From: Ceratothoa steindachneri
Taxonomy: Eukaryota; Arthropoda; Malacostraca; Isopoda; Cymothoidae
NCBI GenBank assembly: GCA_963969495.1
Contig: OZ018327.1
Coordinates: 30,573,175 to 30,637,174, forward strand
Reading direction: 5' to 3'
DNA length: 64,000 nucleotides
Shown here: positions 40,770 to 53,200 of the stretch, piece by piece
Layout: each line of letters opens with the position of its first letter
Numbering within the stretch: the first letter of the stretch is position 1
The notes under the pieces: model-generated
Database searches by the model: none
Seen by the model: only the letters and a program-made list of their open reading frames with translations
Told to the model about the DNA's origin: nothing
Program-made: the position numbers and the translations under genes

Positions 40770-42560
40770 ACTAAAAGATGAATTTTCGTCCCAGAGGGTT
40801 ACGGCCGTTTATAGGGTGTCTAAGTCTGTTGGTCGCGCTAAAGTTCCTACAAGTACGTTCATCGTCAGCTTTGACCGTCAGGATCTGCCCCAATTTGTTT
40901 GTGCTCGTTATCTTCGTGTCCCTATATCCTGTTATGTCGAGCTTTCACAGATGTTGTTTTAATTGCCACCAGTTTGGCCATATGAGCAGCAATTATAGGC
41001 AGGCTCGTCGTCGTGTGGCCTGTGCAATGGCCTATCATGGCTCCTCTTGTGGGAATCATGCATGTTGCGCCAATTGTGTAGGTTCCCATAGCGCGGTTTT
41101 CGCGTTCTTATTCCGTATTATTTTTTGCGTGCTCTCCAGGACTCCCTCAGGCTGAACTTCCATGAGGCCCGTCGTAGGGTGCGGGGGCAGCTCGCTCTTT
41201 CCGGCCGTCTCTTTTCTGACTTTCTCCGGGAGGCGGGTTCCCACCGCCCCCTCCTTTGCCTTATGTCTCTTCCTGTGGTTCTTCCGTTGCGCCCTCTCTT
41301 TTGCATTTGGTCTCTTCTAATGTTTTTTTCTTTGTCGCGGACCGTGAGACAGATCGGGTTGGGACGTTGTTGGAGGATATACGGCAGTTACTCCAGGAGT
41401 TTGTCCCCGCTGTTCCTTCCGTTCCTTTGACTCAACGCAAACGAAAGGGTTTCCTCTTCAAGCCCGTTCGGACACCAAGCGCACCGCCTCTAATGAGGCT
41501 TGTTTGGTCCCAGAGTTGGTTGGTGGGGTCGCCATCCGTCTTGATGTCTTCTCCCCGGTCTTCGCTGGCTTACCCCGTTGGCATCACCGGTCATTGTGAG
41601 GGCGGAGGTTCACCTGGTTCCGTCTTCCTTGCCCCTTACTTCTGTTGTTTTCGAAGCCTCCTACCCTAGTTCCGTCTCCCTCACCTCCTTCCTTGACCTC
41701 TGCCCCTGTTCCTTCATCTCCTTCTGACCCAATTCCCTCCTTAACCTCTGTCCATCTTCCTCACATCTTAGTTCTCGTCAGTCTCTACTCGATCTTCCTT
41801 TCCATCCGTGCCATGAGTCGTCCACGTTGGGGGTTCGGTCTCTCTCTCAGCCGTTCACGCTGCCAAGTTCGTGCCGGGTGACCGCGATCTGCCCCTTGTT
41901 GCCTCTGAGTTTTATACTTGTCGGGAACCTTCGTCGGTTTCCATCACTAGAATCCAGACGTTGGTGTCGAGACGACAGAGTAATATGTCACCTTACAGTG
42001 GAATTATCAAGAGCTTCTTCCCAAGTGGGAGGAACTCCTACTCTTGCTTTCTAGCGTTCGGGCTTTGGTGGTCTGTTTGCAAGAAAATAAGCTTGATACT
42101 CGTCCCTTCCCAGTGCTTTCGCAGTTCCGTGTGTTTAATTTCATCGCCCCTGCTGGTGCTTCCCTTTTAATTTCCTCTTCGTTATTTTCTGCACCACATC
42201 CGCTCCGTACTACCTTGCAGGCTGTTGCTGCGAAGGTTTTTATCGCCAAGGTTTTAACTGTTGTTCTGTGTGCATCCCCTCGGATTTTAATTTGAGTCGG
42301 TCTGACCTTTTAAGTCAGTTACCTACCCCGTTTTTATTACTTGGTGATTTTAATGCTCGCCACCCGTCTTGGGGTGATATTACCCGTAATCCCCGGGGCG
42401 GTGTGGTTGAGTATCTTTTATTATGCGATTCCCTTTGTCTTTTAAATTCCAGCGATCTTACTTATCATGTTTAAACGGATTCTTTTAGTGCTGTAGACTT
42501 GGCCTTATGTTCGCCCGACTGTTTCCTCGATTCACACTCTTTACCGAATTAAAGGTAGTG
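40770..42560 (+). pseudogene. I/Jockey-group LINE, ORF1 and endonuclease, plus strand
   Basis: ORF1 remnants at 40770-41110 show a CCHC-like knuckle (CCFNCHQFGHMS) followed by ANCVGSHSA, typical of the Gag-like ORF1 of this group. A frame-interrupted linker with proline/serine-rich sequence runs to about 41990. The ORF2 endonuclease then begins (WNYQELLPKWEELL, ALVVCLQENKL, LRTTLQAVA, FLLLGDFNARHPSWGD, LLNSSDLTYHV, SAVDLALCSPD). Many frameshifts. Confidence 0.68.
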
Positions 42561-43194
42561 TGGGAGATACTAACGAGACGAGACTATCTTGGTTTTATCA
42601 TGTTGGCCGCGGAAGAATACCTCACCAAGGTTAGCATAATTGGGCCATCCTGTCATAGGCCTTAAAGCAGCGTAGTCAGGAAGTTCTCCAAACACCCCCT
42701 TTCACTCATGTGATTATTAGATAAGAGCGGATTCGCAAGTCATTCATTCTAGTGGTTTTAAACGACCTGTGGCTGACACCGTATGAGGGAAGAGTGAGGG
42801 AGAGAGTTAAGAGTAATTTTATTTCGAATTAAAATGGGGATGGTACACATCAACGCCTAATTGCGTATCGCGCCCATAGGAACGAAAATTTCGGGCGAGC
42901 GGCCCATACAGGGTTTAGTGACCATTTACGACTCGCTAAGAAAAGACGCTATGGGTGTTCTTCCCGCCTCATTTAAGGAGAAAAAACAAGTTCTGCCCCC
43001 CCCCCCCCTCCCTAACTTCTAAACAAACAAAATATACTTTTGCCCCCTCCCCCCCTAACTTCTAAACAAACAAAATACAATTCAATCCAGCCTTGAGCGC
43101 AAAGGAGGCAAAGACTCGGTGGAATTCGTTTTAGCGAAACACCCGACTTCCTGATCTGCTTCTTTGGATCGCAGATCATTTGCCCAAGATCCTC
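42561..43194. other. degraded continuation of the LINE; poly-C tracts
   Basis: No clear motif. Stop-rich plus-strand sequence may be the LINE's RT lead-in. Two poly-C runs followed by the repeated TAACTTCTAAACAAACAAAAT occur at 43000-43075. Confidence 0.35.
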
Positions 43195-43342
43195 GTCCAT
43201 TAGATCGGAGATCCCAGTTTTAGGCCGAAGATCGTCTATTAGGTCCGGAGATCCCAGTTTTAGGTTGAAAAATCCTCGTTTTAGGCCGAAGATCCTCGTT
43301 TATTAGATCACAGATCCTCGTTTTAGGTCAGGGATCCTCGTC
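43195..43342. repeat. short tandem repeat of GATCCTCGTTTTAGG type
   Basis: Seven or so imperfect units of about 15-35 bp built from 'AGATCC(T/C)(C/A)G TTTTAGG' and 'TTAGATC(G/A)(G/C)AGATC'. It lies directly 3' of the terminal exon of the hydratase gene, possibly within its 3' UTR on the minus strand. Confidence 0.7.
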
Positions 43343-43374
43343 GAGCTCGACTACGGGGTTCGAGCGAGGCGCTA

Positions 43375-43497
43375 TCAGCTTTGTCCTTCCCTCTTCGGGT
43401 CCAGATCTCCCCAACAAGTGGGTGTCGCTTCCCCAGAATCAAAGGACCCGTGTCTTCCCATACCACCCATGAATTTCTGGGCGCCCATTTGGGCTTC
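43375..43497 (-). CDS. enoyl-CoA hydratase gene, terminal coding exon (exon E)
   Basis: After acceptor CTTCTTTTACAG the exon runs 123 bp, phase 0, to a TGA at 43375-43377. It encodes EAQMGAQKFMGGMGRHGSF and a short acidic/basic tail. The GA-x-x-F-x-x-G-x-GRHG-x-F motif is the usual C-terminus of this crotonase subfamily. It joins in frame to the exon at 48607-48761 across a 5-kb intron filled with LINE copy B and a hAT MITE. Confidence 0.82.
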   Translation of the reverse strand, partial: EAQMGAQKFMGGMGRHGSFDSGEATPTCWGDLDPKREGQS

Positions 43498-43581
43498 CTG
43501 TAAAAGAAGCGAGGATAAAACAAACCATAACGAAAGCCATACACCCCACCCCGCGCCCCTACCATAAAAGGGGGCAGCACT

Positions 43582-43640
43582 CATTAGCCGAGTGGATACA
43601 GCGTTGGATTTCTAGCATCGAGGCACGGGTTGGATCCAAC
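43582..43640 (+). repeat. tRNA-like sequence, possible SINE head
   Basis: TAGCCGAGTGGATACAGCG (43585-43603) resembles a tRNA-Leu/Ser A box, and GGGTTGGATCC (43627-43637) resembles a B box lacking one base. Spacing is short for a functional class II tRNA and I see no complete cloverleaf, so a SINE or tRNA pseudogene is more likely. The rest of the repeat would extend right. Confidence 0.35.
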
Positions 43641-43699
43641 AAGCGTTGACACACTCGAAACAATTCCTCATTAACTGGCCGCCCATTGGACGGATACGC

Positions 43700-44400
43700 T
43701 GATGCCTCTACGGGTCATCATGCACAGAGCCAATCACAATACCGATACCAGTCCCCTTCCCACATTCAAAACACAACATACACTTTCTCTCCTTTTAGGA
43801 AACCCTGCCGAGGGAGTACATGGGTTTGACAATCACTGGTTGGTGTCAAAACACAAAAACCACCCGGACACCATTCACCTTCGAACGAGGAACTGCCCCA
43901 GGGCCTTTGGGCTTGCCAGGAAATGTCATTCTAATTTTTATGTTCAAGAAATCCCTCCGGACAACCTACGCTCCCCGCCCCTTCTATATACCTACAATTG
44001 AAAATAGTTCAAATGCATGGACATTTATAAAGGAAGAAACTACCAGGCGCATAAAATAACCACATCAGGACGGCGTCTCTTTTTAATTCATTCTTCTATA
44101 TGGGGAGTGTATAAATTCTGATCGCTCTCAACCAACCTACTCCACTCAGGGGCCAAAACTCTCCTCATATGCACAAACATGGTAGGCAGGCATTTCTACA
44201 CCGACACATGCTCGCAATCACACCAACGCCGCAACCTCAACACAAACACCCTCCATCAAGGAAGGACACATATCGATATAATTTACACCTCACTTATACT
44301 CTTTCCCACAACAACAAACGCAAACCACTCCAATCGTCAGCCACAACTTATAACCTCCAAATCAATCCCACACTTCACTCACCGCCCAGACACATACTGA
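43700..44400 (+). pseudogene. possible LINE endonuclease remnant
   Basis: Around 44230-44300 the plus strand encodes a segment with RTHIDIIYTSL and NHSNRQPQLIT, similar to the I-D-(I/L)-x-x-T/S...S-D-H-x-P end of APE endonucleases. The preceding part (43800-44060) is coding-like but unrecognised. Confidence 0.3.
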
Positions 44401-44839
44401 AGTAAGACCGCCCCCACCATACACTACCACTCTCTTCACTCATATCAGGCTACCACACCTATAAACACCTCTCATAAAAAAAGTGAAGATGGGGAAGTGA
44501 AAATATAGAGCTGCAGATCTTCCTATAGGGAGAGCGGGCAACTCTTCAGATGTCAGCTGCAACAGTAAGTCGGCGACTACCCTGTAAAATTAACCGAAGG
44601 CCAAGAAAAAATAGGCGAGAAGAGGAGTGTAAAGAAGTGGAATAAGGCCGGGGCAGTCCCAATCTTAGATGAGAATACCCGAGAGGGGGTGGGCCATGCC
44701 GCTCATCCAGGTACCAGGTGTAAGTCTACACGGAGCACCCCGTAACCAATGCAACATGCCACGCACTCAAATACAACGCCACACCCTCTTCACCGCTACC
44801 CCTATTAACGACACCTTTTTTTTAAATGCACCCATCTAC

Positions 44840-47800
44840 TTGAAAATGACCAAAACCAAACAAAAAAAAAATAAGAAACAAGAAAGGCAAGAGGAAGGAA
44901 GCACACTCCGGCGTTGGGGCAAGGCAAGCCTCCGTCCAGCACAGGATCTTGCGACCAACGCCAAAGAGTGAAATAAAATGGAAGCGAGCGTCCTCTGAAA
45001 AGTCACTAAACAAGCGGGAGCAACCCCGCTCATCCCGGTGCCGAGACAGGTAACGTTTGTGAAGATCACCCAGAATGGGACCTTCACGGCACCCGGGAGG
45101 CTGCCCAAATTCCTACCAAGTAGTCGGTGAGAGAAAGAGCGAAATTGTGGTCTGGTAGCCCATTCCTCGCGGACTCTTTGGCACCTTCTCGGCGCGCTCA
45201 TTCACCACAATTCTTACATGTCCAAGAACCCAGCCCAAGATAATATGGATATCCAGCGAGGTCGCAACACGAGTACCGAAAATCAGGGTGTGTGGAGATT
45301 CCAATGGCCCGAGAGCACTCAGGGCGAGTTGCGAGTCCCTAAAGATCACAATCTAGTCTCCGAGCCGGGCACGACGCATTATCTCTCATACCGAGCGGTG
45401 TATTGCACCCAGATCGGTCGTGAAGACAATCGCAGGGCCTGGTAGAGCCCCGCTGTGTTCAAACAGAGGAGGTTCGGCGAGGAAACCGACCCGATCCTGA
45501 GACCTGGAGCCATCCGTGTACACTGGCACTCATCGAGCGTGACACGAAGTATGCTCCCAAAATACTGAACGCAATACTCCCGTGGCTGTGGAAGCCTAGG
45601 CGTGGCGACAAACATTCAAAGGTGGTACCTTCCAGGGTGGCCTCGTGGGCAGAACCAGAGGCGTAACCAACCCGAGAGATATACCAAGCTCTCGAAGCAG
45701 CTTCCTAGCGCTAAACCCAAAGGGCTTAGGCTATGACTGGCATATTGTGGAGGGATAGGCACCGTCGAGATCAGCCGCGGATGCAGTGAGAGCCACTAGC
45801 GACTGAGGAAGGCACCAGGTTCGCGCGTACAAGCGCATAATCCACTGTGTACACCGCAGAGCGAGCGGCATCGACAAGTACGCAGTAGACACTCAATAGG
45901 GAAAGTGCGGAAGGCGCGGGTCGCCAGGCGGAGGCCGATGGGGTGGATCGAGTCCACTTCCGCAATACACGCTCGGCTGCGGATACATAAAACTCGCATC
46001 AATAGTGAATTTCGCGCGAATAAAGAATCTGTAAAAAAGTTAGGTCGTAGCCCGAGCAGCACCTCAAGTGCTGAGCATTACAGAACAAAGAATGTCCATG
46101 GCGAAGGTAGAAAGAGACCCTAAGGCTGCGGCTATGAGCCTACAACAGGGGCGGGCAACCTTTTCAGATTTTAGGGCCAGATGAGACTTTTGGGAGCAGG
46201 CCGCGGGCCAGAGGGACAAACGAAATCCCTAAAGTGACCATATATATATATACTAGAATACATTATACAAGAATGGTATGTTCGTACCCATATCTCAGTA
46301 ACGATTCATTGCCGCGGAAAAAGTCATAACCATATTTTTTTTAGAATTGCTTCCTCTACAACTTTGGTCTCTGAAATTTTTCGTAATGTGAGGAAAAGGC
46401 ATTTTTTTACTCATTTTCGCCGACAGGCGTGACTCATTCCCCTCTTCCTCTACGAGTCTACTGAGACAAATGTTGTTTGGCAGAATTTTGGGGGGGGGAT
46501 GGGGGGGGGGGGAGATTGCAGTATTAATGCCGAGCAAGGTGGCGGGTCAGATGCTAGGCCTTCGCGGGCCGGAGGTTGCCCGCTCCTGGCCTACAAGGTG
46601 AGGTGTCGGTCAAAAACAAGACCAAGGAAACTGTGCAAATTCCCCACTTCCAGACGAACCACGTTTAGGAACAAGTCCGGGTCAGAATGGAGCCGTGAAT
46701 GGCGGCAGAAGTCCACCACCTTAGTCTTGGCCAAGAAGAACCGAAATCTGTGCGCTTCGGCATAACGAGATGTGGTACAATACCTGTTGGAGTCAACGCT
46801 ACAGAGTAGGGCATCCGGGCCCCACTAAAAGAGATCGAAAAGTCGTCCACGTAGAGCGTAGCGAGAACATCTTCCGGCAGCAGCGAATTGATACCAGAAT
46901 GCTCAGGGCAAAGAATGCGACACTGAGGACACTTCGCTGCGGGACGCCCTCCTCCTGCTCCAATGGGTCATAGAGCATTCCTCCTTACCCGAAGGTCGAG
47001 TCTACGATCTCGCAGAAATTGAGAAATAAATATAGGGAGGCGTCCCCTCGCGCCCCATCGTGTCGAGAGTCTTCATGATACCATATCATCATGCGGTATC
47101 ATAGGCTTTCTCCAGATCGAAAAAAATCCGTGGCGTATTGCTCTCTACGAAGGAAGGCCTCGCACACATCAATTTTCCAACTGGAGCAGAGCATCCCACG
47201 TGGAGTGGAACTTGGGGAAGCAGCCCTGTGCATATAACAGATGGCTTCCGCTGTCCAGGAAAAAGGTAATCTAACATTTACCAAATTCTCCAACTTGCAT
47301 ACGCAGGAGGTTAGAGAAATTGGGCGGAAACTAGCCGTGATAGAGTGATCTCTCCCCGCTTTGCGCAAAGCGAGCACAATAAGCATTCGCCAAGAGTCTG
47401 GGAGGGTACCCCGTCTGTCCAGATCCTGCTGAACAAATCTAACAGAAAGGCCATGCCTCGCTCACTCAGGTGTCTACGCATGCCATACGAAAACCTCGGG
47501 AGTAGGGGCGGTGTCCGAGCATGAAGCCAGAGCGGAACGCAACTCACTCAAGGTAAACTTGTCGTTGAAGGGTTCTCTGCATCTGTAGGTAAGTCCAGTC
47601 ATGGATTCGGTACCAGCATCTCAGATAGAGAAGGTGGAGAAAGCAGTCGCGAAAGAATCCCCCACGGACGCGGGATCCGAGATTGCGGTCCCATTCTCCT
47701 GGAGAACGGGAGGTGGTCCTGCGAGATATTGCCCCGAATCCTTTTGACTCGCTTCCATGCCTCCTTAAGAGAGGTATTTCCTTTAAGTGAAGACTCGTAT

Positions 47801-48390
47801 GCCTGCCAGCCAGTAAGAGCTGCGGGCGTGCTTCGAAATATACCGGAACCTAGCTCTAGCTCGACGATATTCACCGACAGTGAAATCGTTCGGGCGCCGC
47901 TTATAGCGCAGGTAGGCATAACGCTTCTGTTTGAGGGCCGTCTCACACTCGGCTGACCACCACGGGGGCCGCTTATAGCGCAGGGAAAAGTATGTAAATA
48001 CTATAGCCTTCTAATAACTTGGGAGGCTAAGAGAAATGTCTCCATAGGACCAGAAAATTCCAGAATGTGATCATTTACACAAACAAGGTCCACGTGTTCC
48101 GAGTTAAGATGGGCCTCGACAATCCAATACACCAGTCAGCCAAATTTGTCCTCGCGCTTTGACCATAAAGATTGGTTCAAACGTAGCCACCTTATATGTG
48201 TACTCGAAGGTGAGCAGAGTTGACTTCCCAGCACAGCCCATACCTAATACTCGCCTCAACCAGCGGGGGGCTTTCGGCCCTCGCAGCAGGTAGGGACCTC
48301 ACGGTATACACTGCTACTCGACTAAGGAGACAGACGAGGACGAACGGGCGCCAAGCAGTCGGAACCTCTGTGATCGCACTCCATCCCATA
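44840..48390 (-). pseudogene. I-clade LINE copy B (RT-RNase H), minus strand
   Basis: In minus-strand order: RT fingers (47099-47946) with SFRPISLTSCVCKLENLVN and FFDLEKAYDTA; palm with ALYVDDFSISF near 46850; thumb (46597-46700) ending FDRHLTL; the LINE is then split by a hAT MITE (46146-46588) and resumes 46137-45770. RNase H lies at 45160-45560, with a 'GVGF'-type start, 'ALPGP' and LGWVLGHVRIVVNERAEK. The 3' end is at 44840-45110. Multiple frameshifts and stops. The left part (48003-48385) also occurs at 55565-55915. The copy fills the intron between hydratase exons D and E. Confidence 0.72.
46146..46588. mobile_element. hAT-type MITE, 443 bp, perfect 8-bp target duplication
   Basis: The left end CAGGGGCGGGCAACCT is the inverse of the right end AGGTTGCCCGCTCCTG with one mismatch. 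GCCTACAA flanks both sides (46138-46145 and 46589-46596). CAGGG-type ends and an 8-bp duplication are hallmarks of the hAT superfamily. It contains G-runs at 46491-46512 and no transposase. It is inserted in the RT thumb of LINE copy B; copies A and C lack it at the same place. Confidence 0.88.
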
Positions 48391-48606
48391 TAAATACTTC
48401 ATTCCCTTTCATATTTGTCTCACATAGTGCAAACACCCGCACTCTCCCTCTTTTAAGCACATTTGCTACTGCTCCCCTCACATTACCCATATCTAAGCTG
48501 TCTCTTTTTAGGACCCTTGTCGGAACAAGATATGGGTATTCATTCTTCTACCCCAGACCCCGGCGAACATTACCACCCCCCTTCTCCCAAAGCAAGCCCG
48601 TCTCAC

Positions 48607-48761
48607 CTTAAGGGCTTTAAGGGCACCCTGTCTTTCGTTCTTGAGGGCTTCCTGGAGGGAAGAGGTGAGGAAGGCGCGTCGCGCAGAGTTCCTGTCCGCT
48701 TTCAAGGCTTCCTGGGGGCGGTACAGAGGCCCCTGCGTGTAGAACACGGCCCTCCCGATGG
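48607..48761 (-). CDS. enoyl-CoA hydratase gene, exon D
   Basis: 155 bp between acceptor GCTTCGCAG and donor GTGAGA. The first two bases complete a codon begun by the last base of exon C (G|CC), and the exon ends in phase 0. It encodes AIGRAVFYTQ, then PQEALKADRNSA and LQEALKNERQGALKALK. The P-Q-x-x-x-x-x-D-R-x-S pattern and the following helix are the standard C-terminal part of crotonase-fold enoyl-CoA hydratases. Confidence 0.85.
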
Positions 48762-48824
48762 CTGCGAAGCAGAGGGGGGGGGGGGGCTCTATTAATCTGG
48801 ACAGGGGACTTAACGTGTAAATAG

Positions 48825-49008
48825 AGGAGAGTAGGAAAAGAGGCAAAGAAAAGATAATAGCGTAGGTGAGTTGCGAACAGCTCCCTGCGTCCCAGGACCA
48901 CTGTTAGACAGCGGCGAATCCACTCCGCTATCCCGAGTCTCAAAAAAAGACTCATTCAAGCGAAGCTTTTAAGCCACTTGCTTTCACTTCTCGTACGCTA
49001 CAAACGCA
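48825..49008. repeat. ~190-bp dispersed repeat, copy 3 of 3
   Basis: Same sequence blocks as 38465-38660. Lies in the intron between hydratase exons C and D. Confidence 0.6.
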
Positions 49009-49195
49009 CGGATAGCGCGTATCTCAGTGGGTGATCTACTCAGGCAACATAACCCTTTTCAAATCTAGTTTTACCCCAAATTCAAGCCCCTCACCCCCTA
49101 TTTCGCCAGCCAGTGCTTATAAAACGACAGATTTTTTTTAATGAAATGGATGAGGGGGCTGGGTGTGTGTGGGGGGGTGAGGAGTAACTGCTTAC

Positions 49196-49350
49196 CTGAG
49201 CCGCAGGCGCACACTTCATTGGCGAGACCGATCGCGAGCGCTTCAGGGGCTCGAACGGGACGTCCTGTGAGGATCATATCGAGCGCCCGGCCCAGCCCGA
49301 CCACCGCCGGAAGCCGCACAGTTCCCCCGTCCACAAGGGGAACCCCGAGT
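49196..49350 (-). CDS. enoyl-CoA hydratase gene, exon C
   Basis: 155 bp between acceptor TTTGCTTCTCGCAG and donor GTAAGC. One base completes the codon opened by exon B, then 51 codons, then one base carried to exon D. It encodes LGVPLVDGGTVRLP, GLGRALDMILTGRPV and EALAIGLANEV, the most conserved stretch of this crotonase subfamily (GGT loop, 'MILTGR' helix, 'GL.N.V'). GC-rich compared with the repeats around it. Confidence 0.88.
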
Positions 49351-49399
49351 CTGCGAGAAGCAAAGAAAGGGGGCGTTTTCGCTTTCATTGGAGGGAGAC

Positions 49400-50255
49400 A
49401 AAGGATGAGAGAGAATAAGGGGGCGGAAGGCAGATGGTAAATGAATACAAGATGTAATATACAGTGGAGTCTAGGGGGGAGGGGATGTGTTGTGGAGGTT
49501 GAACAGATTCCGGCCTCGACTGCCCCAATTACTCTCCTCTTTACTCACTCTACACGAGTGACGTCCCCAAAAACGGGCCCCAAATTTTGATAGGTTTCAT
49601 TTTTTTAATTTGACAAAACATTAAGAAATGAAGACTATCGAAAAATGAGGCCCGTTTTTTTTGTTTTTTTTTTGGGGGGGAGGCTACCCCCCAAATATGA
49701 CTTTCTTCATGAACCTATTTAAGTACATCTTAAAAACTCCGGGAGTGAGGGTGCGTGCGTGTGTGTACAAATGAATACAAGGATTCGCAGTTACGAATTT
49801 CTTAAATTTGTTTAAGCGGCAGAAATCTTTCAGAAATGGTTAGAGAGAAAGTTCCTAGTCACTCATTGAACAACAGTAAGGTTTCTCACCTCATTTAACA
49901 TATTTGAACCTTAAAAAAAGGAGGGACGTACCCCAAAACATCCTGCCCCATCGCCTCATACCAAATAAACCCCAGGTATCGAACTAATGCAACTCATTGA
50001 TCGAAAGCTATCAGCCAACAGCCTAGCCGTACAAAAGACTTACGTGGACAGCTGGTCCAGGCCCCCCAGTCAAGGAGTGTCGCTTTTAATCATGTTTTGT
50101 TTTTATTTTCAATCAAACGCATTAAGTTTTACTAATATATTTTAATGGGAAAATATAGTCTGGGGATAGACACCTTGCATTATCTAACTCCATTTAACTA
50201 TTTATTTCTTTTCCGGGATATTGCCAAGCAGAGTGGTAACACTGCTTCCAAATAC
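49400..50255. other. intron sequence, no gene recognised
   Basis: Contains homopolymer-rich repeat (T/G runs at 49657-49680) but no coding motif on either strand. Confidence 0.5.
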
Positions 50256-50259
50256 AGGT

Positions 50260-53200
50260 AAGTTAGGTCATATCGGGCGAGGTAAATAGCCGAAAGGAGT
50301 CATGCTTTGGGGCGAATTCAAACCGGCTGTCATAACCCTGTAATGACCTGTGGTTCGGAATCCGGTCTCTGAATAAGGTATAGCGCTTACTATCCTGTAG
50401 CGAGCGGTGCATTGCAAACAGCTCGGCCGTGAAGATAGACGCAGGACTCGGAAGAACCCCACCGGCTTCAAACGAGGGGAAGAAGGCATGAAAGCAGACC
50501 TTCCCTCTTCGGATTTGGTGCCATCCGTGCACACTAGCATGACTCCGGCGTGTGCTCAAGAAATTCGAAATCAATAATACTGATTCTGCAGAAGCTTTGG
50601 GAGTAGAGGCGTCGTGACAAACGTTCTATATGGTACTCGCTAGGGTGGTGTACTGGCAGAACCAACGACCCAAGAAATACGTCAAGTTCTCGAATGAGTA
50701 TCCTTGCACTAAGCTAAAACGCTTATGGTATAAAGTGTCTGACGGCGGGAGAGACACCGAGATCAGTGGCGAACGAAATCAGAGTCGTTGGTGACCGAGG
50801 GAGACGCTGGGCTCAAGTGTAAAAGCGCATAATGTCCTGTGTACTCCGTAAAGCGAGTCGCAAAACAGCGGCGTTAACAAGGAGGGGATGTGCGAAAGGA
50901 ACAAGTCACCCAACGAAGACCAGTGTGGTGGATCGAGTAAAACTTCGACAATTCACACTAGGCTTCGGATGCATAGAACTCGCCCCTGTAATCAAGCTTC
51001 GAAAAAAAAAGGGTAAGGTAGAAAAGTAAGGCAGTAGCCCTGTCAGCACATCAAGTGCTGAACGACGCGGAATTAAAAAAGAGACCCTAAGGTTGCGAAT
51101 TTAAGTGAGGCGTCGGTCAAAAAATAGACCAGGAACTCTACCACATCCAGGAACAGGTTTGGGTCGGGATGAAAGGCTGGATAGCGGGAGAAGTACAATA
51201 ACCTTAGTCTTGACCAAAAAAAAACGAAACCTGTGCTTTTTAGAATAGCGAGAGATGGAGTTCAATGGCTATTGGAGTCGACATTCCAGAGTTGATATCT
51301 GGTTCGCATCGAAAAGGATCAAAAGCTCATTGATGTTCAAAGCAAATAGTGCGACACTGCGGACACTTCCCTATGAAACGTTATTATCTTCCTGCCCTAT
51401 TGGGTGGGAGATCCCCCCCCCCAACCGGTACAAGGAATCCAACTCATATAAAAATTGGGAGGCGTCCCAACACCCCACCCCCAATGGTTTTGAGGGTCTC
51501 CATGATACTGTATCACCATGCGGTATCATAGGCCTTCGCTTGATCGAAAAATAGCGTGGCGCGCTGTCTAGGAAGGAAGGCCTCGCAGAGAGCATTTACC
51601 AGACTGAGCAGAGCATCCGACATGGAGAGCAACTTTCGCCAGACAGGTGGGTTCCGCTGTCCAGGATAAAGGTTAATCTAACATTTACTAATTTCTCCCA
51701 TCAATTTGCACATGGAGGAGACTAAAGATATTTAGCGGAAACAGACCGCAGCGATATCTCCCCAGCTTGTAAAATCAAGCACAGTAGCCATTTGTCATGA
51801 GTCTGCGATGATACCCTGTCCAGATCCTGTTGGACAAATCTAACAAAAATCCCATACCTCGCTCACCTTGATGCTGAAGCATGGCATACAGGACATCGTC
51901 CAGACCTGCACCCAGATTGGAGGTTCCCTCTGTGGTCGGGTCTTTCCTTGCGGGTACTGGGCCAGTGAGGACAATGCTCCTCCAGGTATAATTGTAGAAA
52001 GTGGTTCCACCCAGAGCTAGACCATATACCTTCTTGCAGGTAGACAAAGAATTTAGGGGGCAGTCGTAGAATGAGAAAAGGGGTGTTGAGAGAGACATAT
52101 GGGCAAAATGCACTAGCTTCCCCAGGCTTCGTCAGAGTTCAAGTCAACCTAGATATGGTGCCTTCCCTACTTTGATTCCACCCATGATGACATGCAGTTC
52201 CTTTGGATACCCCCCCCCCCTACAGCCACTCGGACTGGGAGGCTGTGCTGCTCCTCCAGGTTTCACTTGTAGCAGAGGTGGTAGCCCCGGCTACCCCACC
52301 TAAAATTGGGTGCTGAGAGGAAGCAGGAGGAATCGCACTAACTTCCCCAGGCCCCATTAAAGGGCTTAAGTCACCCCGGGGATCGGGGTCTCAGCAAACG
52401 TCTCACGATGCGGCGGAAGTTCCCCACGTCGAAGTCGGCTAACGGTGGAATGTACGTAGAAATAGCAGTATACCTCCTATCCAGGTGCATCTGTATAGCT
52501 ACTGCCTGAAAGGAGGTATTTAAAGGAAAGAGAAGAACGGAGACATCATGCCAGGTGTAAATATCGCATTCTCGTGACCAGCTCACATCCTGTGGTGGTG
52601 GGGTCACAAAACCCTTATAACACATCCGGGAGGGTTGGTAGGGGGCACGCGCCTAGCAAAGTCCCATGCAAAAAGATATGTAACGGGGAACGGGAGAAGA
52701 GTAGCCTCCGCAGCTCCTCCCAGTTGGCCCGGAGTCCGCGGCAATTCCATTGAAGGAATATGCCCTCTAGGCCTAGATCGGAGGAGATGCGGTGGCCCTC
52801 TTCGAAGAGAAGACCCTCACCGGAATGGTCGTACTCTTCCCGGAGGTAGAACTCCGGGCGCTGTTGGCCGAACAAGACGCTGAAAGCGCCGTCGCCTTAG
52901 AGGATTTATCGAAGGAGGTTGGGCTCGCTATGCGAGTCTTTTCTTCCCTCCGCCTCGAAACTTTAGGCGGGCAGGGCAGGGCAGTTTCAGAGGTGGGAGA
53001 ACTTCTTTTCGAGGATCCACCGTCTCCGACGCACTCAGCCAGGTCTTGGGTGGGGGCCTAGCAACCGAAGCTCCTTTGGTGCTGTCCTCCTTTGTGGGGG
53101 GGGGGGCAGCGTTAGGGAACCTCGGAACACGGACTCATGACCTCCTTTAGCGGTGTTGCCTCCTACGAGTCTAACGACTCGCTGGGAGGGGGAGGGGATG

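Noticed and set aside
43582..43640. Functional tRNA gene
   Set aside because: B box lacks a base, no paired acceptor stem or complete cloverleaf can be drawn.
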